From positions 2,305,001 through 2,369,000 of the forward strand of contig VICG01000005.1 of the NCBI GenBank assembly GCA_008692225.1: a DNA stretch of 64,000 nucleotides, in the 5' to 3' direction. Position 1 is the first letter of the stretch; each line of letters opens with the position of its first letter. A program made the translations under genes and the position numbers. The DNA comes from Monilinia fructicola. Lineage: Eukaryota > Ascomycota > Leotiomycetes > Helotiales > Sclerotiniaceae. Below the pieces are notes generated by a model. The model saw only the letters and a list, made by a program, of their open reading frames with translations, made no database searches and was not told the origin of the DNA. This document shows positions 22,891-33,724 of the stretch, one piece after another.

Positions 22891-23688
22891 CTCGGGCGGT
22901 TTTAAAAGAGGCATACGTATAAAATATAACTTATAATTATTCAATAGAACCTTAATATAATTTTATAAAACTTTTATAATTATTATAGATTTAGTATTTT
23001 TATACTTACTATAAAAATTTTATATTATAAAGCCTAATATTAAATGAATAATGATATAATAAAATATATAAATATTAAAAGTTTTATTAAAAAATTAGAG
23101 ATTTATATAAATATTAAATAGTTTAACGAACATTATAGTTAAACTTATTAAATTCTATTAAATAATAAAATAAAAGCTAAATTTTAAATAACTTATTTTA
23201 GAATTTTTATATCTTTATTAATACTGAAAATATATATTAATAAAGTTAAAAATATAGAAAAAATTTACAACTTTTAAAAGGGTAAATTTGCTTATTTAGA
23301 TTATATAAGTATATTTTTTATTAGAAATTTAAATCTTTTACTTTTTTATACTAATATATATATTAGTATAATAGATAATATCAAATTCTAAAAATATTTA
23401 ATAAAACTATAAAGCTTATATTATTTTTCTTTAATTTTGTTTTTTAAAATTTATATATTATTAAATTTTTAATTAATATATTAATAAATTCTAAGATTTT
23501 CTAAAATCACTAACTTTATAATATTATTATTCTTTTAAAAATAATTTTTATAATATAAAAACTTAATAGAGAGACGTTGAAATACTAAATCTAATATATA
23601 TATATAAATTATATAAAATTTTATTAAAATTTCGTTAAATAATTATAAGTTTTATATTCGTCTATCCCTCTTTTAGAACGCGCCCGAG
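22891..23688. mobile_element. TIR element, copy 2 (TA-flanked, Tc1/mariner-like MITE)
   Basis: The 798-bp copy has left end CTCGGGCGGTTTTAAAAGAG and right end whose reverse complement is CTCGGGCGCGTTCTAAAAGA. Flanks are TA (22889-22890 and 23689-23690). Inverted similarity extends imperfectly for 100 bases or more from each end. It aligns along its length to 1395-2357 once the 165-bp insertion in that copy is removed. Many differences between the copies involve A/T. No coding capacity. Confidence 0.88.
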
Positions 23689-24049
23689 TATATATATACT
23701 CTTGATTCCTTAATATTAAATTAGAAGTAGAATCTAATTAGTTTAACCTTATATAATTAATATTACTACTACGTTCTACTATACTATAAATACTACTTAA
23801 ATAGTATTATATTAAGTATCTAAATATACTTCTTAAATAAAATAGTAATTCCTATTAAAACATTCTAAATTTCCTTGAATTTTATTATTTATATAAATAT
23901 TATTAGAATAAATATCTATAAAATATATTAGTAAATTATATTCTATAAGAAATAGTTTCTTTTCTTAGAGGGGAGACGTCTTTTAATATTTTAAAAATAA
24001 TATCTACCTTTCTTTAATCTTTTTAATTTTATATAAAATAAGAATTTAT

Positions 24050-24375
24050 ATTTTAAAAATAAACTAAGATTTATAAGATAAACTAATATCCCTAGAATAA
24101 ACTTATCTTTTTAAAATAACCTTATCTTCTAAAAAACAAACTTATATTTTTAAAATAAACTAAGACTTATAAGATAAACTAATATTCCTAGAATAAACTT
24201 ACCTTTTGAAAATAAACTAAGATTTGTAAGATAAACTAACATTCCTAGAATAAACTTACATTCCTCGAATAAACTTATTTTTTTAAGATAAACTTATTTT
24301 TCTAAGATAAACTTCTTTTTCTAAGATAAACTTATTTTTTCTAAGATAAACTTATCTTTCTAAAGTAAACTATTT
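24050..24375. repeat. AT-rich tandem array, AGATAAACTTA-type units
   Basis: Repeats of about 30 bp of the form AAGATAAACTAATATTCCTA followed by GAATAAACTTA give way to shorter 17-18 bp units CTAAGATAAACTTATTTTT from about 24285. At least a dozen partial copies in direct orientation. Confidence 0.75.
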
Positions 24376-24499
24376 GATATCATTAATATATCAATCCTAA
24401 AATCCTATATACTTATTATATCAGAAAAACTATCTATAGATTCAACTTGAGTATAAAGCCTACAAAGCCCATATTTTTTATACATATAGGATAATACGA

Positions 24500-27350
24500 T
24501 AATTCTAGCAATCGTAGAAAAGCGCTCGCGACCCTCTTATGACTATAGCGCTTCATAACAACTTAAACTTCAATATCATCACAATTCTATCATTGCGTCA
24601 CAACATATTGAGGATCATCACAAAAAAGATACCATAGCTGAGAAACTATTTGTCGGCAACGGGGAAGCCCCGGTCGACCGCTCTCAGCAGCGATTCGTCA
24701 ACGACTTGAGCAGATGCACAATGGGGAATTCCTATTGATCCAGATTCAAGCAAGTGATTCACACACGCATATCTATGATTACCTAGCGTCACCCAGATTG
24801 CTTGCTATCTGGACTTTAGTTTACCTCGGCCTTATCTGTATGATTGAACGTTCAAGAAGGAGTTGAGAAATTTAAGAAAGTAGATAATAAAGATCTTGAA
24901 TAGATGATATAGTAAACGCTTAGTTGGTGATATTACCGGGTGGTATTACCACAGTATTGCAGAGTTGCCTGAAGAGAAGGAGCGGACGTTTTCCTGTATA
25001 TGCTGGGAGCATGGGACTATCGGATCATGCGAGTAGGCGTCCCCACTGTATCATCCATACAGTTGAAGCAATGAGCCCAATAGGCGCATACCAGCCTAGT
25101 TACACTCGCTAGCTACCCAAAGCCCGTTCAGGATGGGGAATGTGAAGTTTGTCTTCCGTTTTCACGACAGTTGCAAGATTTCGTTTTGGTAAGTTTTGAT
25201 GAATGTAAAGCTCGACTTTGCTGAATTAGATCACCAAACTCCCTGATAGAATACCCAGTATGCGGTTGACGATATCCTTATTTGTAAGAAATTGGGCGAT
25301 CTGGGACGGCTGCTTTGCACGGCGAACTAAGTTTCCAGAGAAATATCTTCCAGCGAAATACATCCAACACGAAGGATCTATGGTCTATGTTTCGACAGAC
25401 TACTGCACGCTCGTTTTGCCACCTTTCAAATCATTCTTCTCATGGATCAAACTTTATACTCGAAGACAGTCAGGTCAAACTAAACACGTACTCATCGGTA
25501 GAGCAACGAGTGCGTCTTGGTCATGAATGCAACTGGAGAACTGGAATAACTGGAACACAAGATTCGCTGCCACAATCCTCCAGAAAACAAAGGGACAGGA
25601 AGCAAAAGCTTTGCTCTCCCCCTCTAAGCATCTTACTCGTTCGTAGGAAGAGTTCTTCCACACCTGTATGGTAAATTCGAGAGAAAGAAGGGTATGCTAG
25701 GATTGATACGAAAGGAAAAGATATGCAAGCTAGGTACTTCTAACATTCACGGCTGTCTCGAAAATATTGCACTTTATATCCCGAAGTGGGCAAGACGAAA
25801 GACAACCAGTTGACTCTGCACTTTCTGCAAAACCTCCTGCACGAATAAAAAAAAGAGTGAAACAAGAGCGATCACTTCAAGGTGACCCTTCATAACAATG
25901 AAGGCCTATAGTCACTCTAGGGATCTTTGCCTCGTAGGCCATAACATGCATTACAGCAACTCGATGTTCGATTTCGACCACTTCCCGAGCTCTGAGAACA
26001 TGGATAATGTTACCGGCGCGTGTACAATCTGAATTGTTCCTGAACTACAGAAGGACAAGTTCTAGACTGGCGGTGTTGGAGATGGGTTAGTGATCGGGTA
26101 CAGAAATTTGATAAAATGATGATGGCCATGAAGCTACCGCCCACAAACAGTCTTTCCACGAGAAGAAGTAGCAAAGATGCAATCGCAGTCCCTCTTGATA
26201 TTATCAACTCCATCCGGAAAAGTTCTGCGTTTTCATCCCAGTGCTTTGATAATCAAGTCAAATCTGAGAAGAGCTGCGCGGATGCTTTGGCCTAATGGGA
26301 TTCGACAGTATGCCATGTTTCTGGGTTTCGAAAATCCATCTGAGTGGCGAATCATGGTTGCAATCACTCTTAGTGAGGCTCCTTTAATATGGCCAATGGA
26401 TGGGGGGCATCTTGGTAAAGCCAGATGAGGATGCCAAATGAAGAGGCCAGAAGGAATTGTACTGGGACGTGGGGTATTACGATGGCGATAATCGGGCTAA
26501 TCACTCGATTTGATCCTAAAATTCCGTAATGGCAGAATATCAGACAGTTGATTCCTCCGTGCAGTTTTATGAAATCTGGCTTCTGATTGAGACCCTTGAA
26601 GACCTTCATGATGAGAGGTCGATGGCAAGGTTCAATATTATGGTTTCGATTCAATTATTGCATGCAAAATCTTAAACGAATGATATCAGTGCGAATCTCG
26701 AGGTTCAATAGTTACCACCCTTGGTGAAGTTATCAAGATTCATTATCGAAGATAGAATATCTCAAGATGTTACACAAAACTTTCTGTGAGAAAGAAGAGC
26801 GGAGGGAAAATGTTGAACTTGAGTAATTTCTGATTTTATAGCCCATTTCAGGGATATTTACTGGACTATCCCAAAGAGCTTATATGTCGCTTGATATGCA
26901 TTTCTGCTAGCATCATGAATCAATACTTCGTCGCTGCTTGTTGCATTGGCAGGTGTGTTGACAAGGATTTCAGAAACACGGGGCGCGGTTGACCAGTAAC
27001 CTAGGCCGATCGCGAAGTATGCGCGTGGACAGGTGATCAGACAGTGGTTTTGTGTAGCAAAAACCAGTATTTCAATTTTTCTCTCGCGAGTCATAGCCCA
27101 AAGCGGAATTCTCGCCGTATAGTATTACCAACGATCAGAAACCTATTGGCAGAAAATACCTCGAGGCAAGGAGTTGTAGGTTATAGACGGGCACTTGCCG
27201 AGAGCGTTAGCATGCTTGCGCAAAGATTGAATACCGGAGCATTCCATTGTAGACAATGTAGGAAATTGCCTGTGAGCAAACTTTAGACCGTCTTCTTATT
27301 GATTTATCGCAAGTGCGAATATAAAGAACATGTCATCCAGTAGACAGATT
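24500..27350. other. Long stretch without a supported gene
   Basis: Frames of 60-120 codons occur on both strands (for example 25315-25674 plus, 26370-26654 minus) but none has a recognisable domain, good splice sites or a repeat end. The sequence looks like old degraded repeat or gene-desert DNA. Confidence 0.5.
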
Positions 27351-27360
27351 TGGCTCTCGA

Positions 27361-27411
27361 TGGCCAAATGGTAAAAAGACACAATGGCGCAACCAGGGTT
27401 TCGATCCCTGA
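27361..27411 (+). other. tRNA-like relic (A box and B box)
   Basis: TGGCCAAATGGT matches the tRNA A box and D arm. CAGGGTTTCGATCCCTG downstream forms a 5-bp stem and would be a perfect B box/T arm (GGTTCGATCCC) but for one extra T. There is no proper anticodon arm and no pairing acceptor stem, so this is not a working tRNA; a SINE head or a decayed tRNA is possible. Confidence 0.3.
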
Positions 27412-27570
27412 TAATAACGCTGCTCATGCATCGTAGAACACATACCATTAAGAAATATGCAAACCTGTTTGAGTCTGTTAGCACACTCAAAATGATACTT
27501 CATTAGAGAGACTTCTGAGTTATGACTATTAGTTCGAAAACCTGAAAACAAACATGCAAGTGCTTTCATA

Positions 27571-27831
27571 TTACTCAAAATGATCAGTATGGCATTCCGA
27601 ATACTTGTCTTCTCGAATTGAAGGAGGAAGAGTGGTCCTTGGTTTCTTTCTGGCAGATGACACTAATTGATCCAGGAAGTAATACACTGGAATCAATCCT
27701 CTAATGTGTTCTGGATTTTTCTTTTTACCCCAATCTTTGAACTTACTCTCTGGCTTGCATTTTGATTGACCTGTTTCGAGAACAGAATATTGTCCTGAAG
27801 GAGCAGACGGTCCCACGACATTCTCACCCAA
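27571..27831 (-). pseudogene. Protein-like fragment, unknown
   Basis: An 86-codon frame with ordinary coding composition (Lys-rich, containing FKDWGKKKNPEHIRGL and ending DHFE). Upstream on the same strand, further protein-like pieces are interrupted by stops and frame changes up to about 28080. I recognise no family. Most likely the tail of a decayed gene. Confidence 0.3.
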
Positions 27832-28139
27832 AATCTCAAACTGAACACTCCTTTTGCCCTCTTATGCAGTTGTTGCTCCTTCGTATGCGATTAATTTGCG
27901 GACTTCCCGTTACCAATATTCTCGAGAATGTAGTCGCTATCCCTCACAAAGCTAGTCCCAAAGGAGCGGTACTATTTTGGCAAGAATGGAATCGAAAGTT
28001 TGCTCGCCGGTTCCCCCTCCAGCTCACAAATCAAGTTCAAAAACTATCCGTAAGGATTATGCCTCGCCTATTTCTACGCTGTGTGACCAGTCCTGACTAC
28101 GCAATCTTGTCAAGTTACACAAAGCGATATTGAGAACTG

Positions 28140-30343
28140 CTGCATGATACTTTAGGAAGTGAACGGACACTCAATTCATTTATCTGCTGCCATGCACATG
28201 TCAATATCTGTTCTCGCATACAAGCATAGGCGGAGAACTAATGTACTTCTAGTATTGCCTTCATCAACAGAACGCGTTACAACTTGCCGCCACCGGAACA
28301 AGCGTTTGCCAAGAATTTGTCACGTCTCTTTCTTTGTACCAATTATCAATTGCTTCTGAGCCACATCGCATTCACCATGCCATTACGGTATCTCGGAATG
28401 CCTTCCGATGCCTTTTTGAGCGATTCACTGCATGCGTATACCAAACCTACATAGGCAGCCCATGCAGATCCGAAGTATGCGCTTGCAATTGAAAACAATC
28501 ATTTATGCTTACGAAGTGTTGAAATAGTACTTTTGGTAAGGAAAACTATGATGGAATCCTCATTAGCTAAGCAGGATACTAGTCCACCGACGCTCGAGAC
28601 AATTTGACGAGCATCTATCTATATTACTCCTACGCTGTCACGGTTGATCTGCGCCCAAGCCTTGCAATGATCTGCTCATTATATGTAATTGAAAAAAACG
28701 GTATGGTAGATCAATGACCCGCTAGACAATGCATTTGGTTGCACGCCGCTGGAAGCAAACCAAAATATGCACAATCAGATTTACAACCTAAATGAAAAAT
28801 CGACTACAGTATCAAGTATTGGAGAGTGCCAGGAATATTTGGACACTTCTGAGTTACACAAACTCGACTAAAGTGCGAGTCATATATCCTGGCTTGTTTA
28901 TCGGATATTGCAGGGGTCTTTTCAGTATCAATCAAGGTCATCAAAGCCTTCCTATTCCTTCAGGTTATGCGCAGTTGACATATTAATCGATCCTAAGCAA
29001 ACAAGTTTGCTGGAATTTCAACCCAAACAACATGGAAACTCTCTACTTGCGTTATCTCATACTGGACCATTTTCTATCCCGTGCGAGATAAAGCATGTAT
29101 TATAATCCAAACCTTGAGCTCGGAAGTGTAACACTTATCATTTTATTGGCTTTGATCCTACCTCCAGCATACTATGGCCGCTGGAACTGGCAAACACTGT
29201 CGCTAACCGGGGCATATATACTTCTATCGAGGAATCAAGTCTGCCGAAATGAGTCTCAGCATCATAACACTTGTCGGGTCCATCCAATGGATACTTTACT
29301 TCGCGTAGTCAATTGATATACTCATATAACATATATTCGCGTCTAGGCTCCAAGCCTCCAACATGTCACTGACTCTATCGTTATTTCCTTACAACCCGGT
29401 CCATGGCTATCAATGTAATCACAGTGCCACTTATTCATCCCATCCCTACAAAAATTATAGATCCGTTTGACTCCATCTATACTCCCATGAATGTCTTATA
29501 GCCCGGGCCGTTGAAATCTATCCGTATCCGCATCCCGATCCAATCCTAATCCACATGCTTTTCCTCCTATCCCCACTTCCTCATTTTGGCAGCCGCTCTT
29601 ACAAGCTTAATATATTTTATATACCCTCCATGAAGGGATGCAAAAGCGATCCCTTCCGAAATGGATAGACTAAGCCACAAGTATCTCCTTTTACTTACTA
29701 CTGATACGTTATTGGTGTTGATGCATTGATTTGGCATACAATCAAGACCTACAGCCACCGGGTACTCACTGCTTTGTGTCGAGATTTTGCATGCTCATGT
29801 ACTTGTCATAAATTGAAAATATTTCTCCCCGCCAGGTACTACCACACCTTCCTGTCACCTTGTCCCTCAGCTTGTCTGCTTCGGAGTTGCGAGTAGCAAT
29901 CGAGGCCTCAAGCTGAAACAAACCAGTTTGTTCTTTCGGTGTTATATCAAGCAAACAAAACTTTCGATCGTAATGATCATCTTTCGACTAGAAATTTGAC
30001 AAACAAATTGTCCAAATTCTGTCGAGTATGTGCATCCTGTCAGGCTACATGAATATGATACCGTCTTGACTTGACCCTGGATCTGTCGGGAGCCATGAAA
30101 CTTTTAGATAGCCATATTACACGATCGGATACTTACATTTCACTTGGATTTTCGAACAGTGTTTGCTGTTTGAATTTTCTTTTATCATGATGTGTTATAA
30201 TCAGACAAACGTGAGTTTATTTAAATGCTGTGTGGTTCTTCTGTTACATTTCCGTTGTTTTGAATCTATAACTCCACTACCTAAGTCTTCATTGAAAAAC
30301 ATCCTTCTCTGCCAGCTTTCAAGATTTTGATCAGTCATCAATC
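28140..30343. other. Intergenic, no supported gene
   Basis: Only short frames without features. The last 200 bases before 30344 are T/C-rich and may be the promoter and leader of the next gene. Confidence 0.5.
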
Positions 30344-31326
30344 ATGTCTATCGAAATGACGAGACAAGCCGTAGAGCCTTCATCTTGTTGCACAAGGATA
30401 TATCGCGATCAAGAGAAGCTTAAGGCTCACGGGCTGAGAGTGCATCATCATGGGACTATTCGATGCCCTGATTATGGGATTCGGGGCGCAGGTTCACGAA
30501 ATCGGGCACACAGCGAACACCATCAACGCCGATTGCCGTCAAAGCCACGAAAGTACAGGCATATATTGCCAAAACCTTCGTGTTTGGTCAAAAGTATCGA
30601 GCCCCATCCCCCTCCCCCTTCATCAAAAATCTCGCCTCGTAAGTACATGGAAGTACTCTAGTATAGTCCTGCTGGGTCTAATGTGATGTAGAATTGCTTC
30701 CGACACCTCATTTTCCTTGCGCAAAACGCCTCCCGAGCCAGTCTTCTTCTCCCTTTTGCTTAAACCGTGTCGATATAAACCAAATCTTGCCCGCGGCACC
30801 AAACATGATACTAGATGAACAGCACTACGGAAACAATGTTATACTAGCAGATGGAGGCGAAGAGAAACCACTAGATGTCGTGCCGACTTTTCATGCTCCT
30901 AATTTGGACTGGATGAACTCTGCCATTAACCAAACAATCTCGTTTGACTCAACGTTGGTATCTCCCGAGACAGCTCCTGTATGCTCAAGTAACGCTAAAG
31001 CCACTTTAACGTTTCCTCCACGTTCAAGCCTGTATTTCGAGAACTTTGATCTTGGTTCGCAGGGAAGCTCGATATCAAATACTGGTATGCCAGACTTTGA
31101 TATACCTATCGCCAGCATCGAGCCGTTTGATTCTGATCATCCATCCGCCGAAGACGCAATTGTCGCCGAGCCGGGTATTGATTTATCATCGCAGGATCAG
31201 ATAGACTGGGGGTCTTTTGGGCTTGAATCAATTCCTTGGCCATCAGATAACCATGCACACAATGAGCAGATCGGCATAGACTTTCGAGGAAAAGGGGTCT
31301 CTATAACTGTTATTCCTCGAGCTTAG
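30344..31326 (+). CDS. Orphan protein, possible degenerate C2H2 finger
   Basis: Two exons (30344-30638 and 30692-31326) joined by a 53-nt intron with GTAAGT donor and GTAG acceptor give 309 residues in frame. The N-terminal part has a segment shaped like the second half of a C2H2 zinc finger: a Cys, 12 residues, then HGLRVH. However, the two cysteines before it are adjacent instead of spaced, so it may not bind zinc. The second half is acidic and rich in Ser, Asp and Pro, like an activation or disordered region, and contains repeated WGSFGLESIPW-type aromatic clusters. A transcription-factor-like role is a guess. It stands alone between repeat-rich gaps, so a lineage-specific gene is likely. 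Confidence 0.55.
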
Positions 31327-33724
31327 GGCTTTCTTGGTTGAAAGTTTCGGTCATCACAAATTAACAGACGTGGCGTTTTTATCAATGCCGAAAATGTATC
31401 TTTGGTGTGAAAAACCGTTTTCAAAAATAAAGCTGCATATTCTTAACCATCTGTCCCACCTCATGATATTTCCCAATCGTAGCCCAAGTCTAGTCGACGT
31501 TCAACAATAGTTTTCGACTCAAAGATCACTCACCATTCACTCAGTAACTTTCCCAATCATTTAGCTTCTCGTCTCAAGTATCAAAGGTAAACAAACAACA
31601 TCCACATTCTCGCTTCCCACGTCCCCACTCTTCTCCCTTTAAACTCCATCGCATACATCCAACCAACACAATCTCACCACCAAATCAAATTTGACCTTTT
31701 CAAAAATAGGCAAATAAAAATATAAAAGAAAAAGACGAAAACCTTGCCGCCCTCACGAGGGGGCGGGAGGAAAAACCCCAGTCGTAAAGGTATTTTTTAG
31801 AGAACCCCGTGTGACACTCCTAACCGCTACACCAAAGTGCCGTTATGCTCTACTTCTCGAATTGACGTGTTTGTTGACGGCAGATGTGAGGTATTTGGCA
31901 TTATATAAGGAATTAGCAGGCTTAAGGTTGACTCTTGAGGGAGTAGAACTTACTTTGACCAACCTTAGTGAGTTGTTGGCCGGAAATCAGGCTGTACCGG
32001 AGCTGCATCAGTTTCGCGAGCATGCGATGGAAATTCATGTGTATTGATCATATGACTAGTTTCAACTGCGGAAGACAGGAATTTAGATACGCTGGTGCTG
32101 TAGGGAAATCTATAGCTAGAGAAACATCTTGCATCGCCCATATACAATATAGCACCTTAAACTACCTCCACAAACATTGACGTTCCTCTGCCTTGTGTTC
32201 TAAATTAGCATCATTCGTACGACAGTTACCGGCACATTGGCAGACCATGCCCTACGATTCCTTGAATCGTGTCTCCACTACTGATTGAACACCGTAGTTG
32301 GGTTAAGGTTGACTTAGTCTGTGGACCGCGCGGCTCGACCCGCAACGTCAAACCGCCTCGTGAATTGAAGTACAAAGTGGGGTTCGTCTGATGATTCCTG
32401 TGCGCCATGGCCATGGCTCGCATCGAGAGCCGACTCTCATCTCGTGGCGGTTGAAATGCTGTGTTTGTACTCTCGTGCTTTGGACTTGAGAGCTGGGTGT
32501 CGTATTTGTGGCTGGTGAGGATATTTTGTGTGAATTGCACGTGTGTGGCTTATGATTGGTGGCTAGAAGCTAGTTCTAAGTTCGACCTCAAGCTCAGCCC
32601 TCAGGGTCAAACTTGGTCAGCTTTGAGAGCATCAACTTCCAGGTGAATAAACCTGCGATACGCTTGCTTCCTATCAATTCCTCCATGTCTCTCGTTGATA
32701 TTCCTTTTAGCAGGTGTGTATGAGAATCTTTACCCTGTGACTATATAAGGTTAGGTACTATATGAGTGTTGCCTTTCGTCATGATCTCGTTACTCTGCTC
32801 GATTTGAGACTATTCTCAGCCTTGTCGATTCTAGAAGACCTAGTTTACCTCCTCCAGCATTTTGGGGACTGATGTTGGCGGCTCATCAATTAGTGTTGAT
32901 GAATAGCGTTCTTGTTGATGATGGCTCAGTATAATCCAATTATCATGATATCATATACCTGGTCTTTTGATTGCGAGACATAATGGTATTTTCACGAGGT
33001 CAACCGCAAAGAGATACGTTCTAGCAGCCAGATGTATCAACTTGTCCACTTCGTATTCTTTGTAGCGGTATGCGTTGAGCAACAACAGTTCCCACTCTTG
33101 GTCGCGCGAGTTGTGTACGCCAGGCATTCCCAAAAAAGCACAAAGAGCTCGTCTCTAGGCACCAGCTTCGTGGAAGATTTTCTCGAATATACCGAAGCAG
33201 TGAAGCACAAATAGGAGTGTGATTGTGGACTTCATTTAAGTTTCTGCAGATCAACAAATGTGGTGGGGTAAAGGATCTGTGGGGTATTGAACACCTTAAA
33301 TTGGCTGAAGCCGATTGGGTTTGGGTGATAACATTATGTCACTAAGACTCTGCAGCTCTTCATATCCGCAAATAGCCTAGGATGAACGTTTTTTCTTGTC
33401 GTTGAATTCTTCTTTTTCCGGATTTCATTACATCTAAGATACTCCACACCCCGTATACAATGGTAGTATCGTTCGTAGCTAGAATGACACGTTTATGCTT
33501 CATCCATGCATTTGTGAACCGGGTAAATTGTGTCGATGAATACCCTTTTTGCGCTCCAACTACATTGTGAGAATGAGATTGTCATATCAGTCTTGCAGGA
33601 GCGGTGAAATATGGAGTTCAATCTCGTCGCCATGCCTTGTATTTGAGATAAAAGGCCTGGCATCATCCATTCCAGTAAAACTGATGTTCACTTTTCCATT
33701 CAGCTTTAATTATACTGAAGCGCT
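31327..33724. other. Intergenic with repeat relics
   Basis: No supported gene. A GC-rich hairpin CCGCCCTCACGAGGGGGCGG lies at about 31748-31767 beside a tRNA-like fragment. Short frames at 31811-32047, 32226-32540 and 33021-33257 have no domain. The last part is the likely promoter of the secreted-protein gene. Confidence 0.5.
31791..31843 (-). other. tRNA-like 5' half (A box)
   Basis: On the minus strand, TTTGGTGTAGCGGTTAGGAG resembles the D arm and A box of a tRNA, followed closely by CACACGGGGTTC, which resembles the start of a T arm. The anticodon arm is mostly missing and no acceptor stem pairs. Read as a tRNA-derived relic or SINE head, not a functional tRNA. Confidence 0.3.

Larger units (their letters stand above)
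22809..24480. repeat. Second AT-rich, RIP-like island
   Basis: Nearly gene-free and strongly A+T-rich with many TA dinucleotides, in sharp contrast to the flanks. It contains the second copy of the CTCGGGCG-ended element and a TAAACTTA-type tandem array. The composition is what repeat-induced point mutation leaves, but no dinucleotide index was computed here. Confidence 0.75.
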
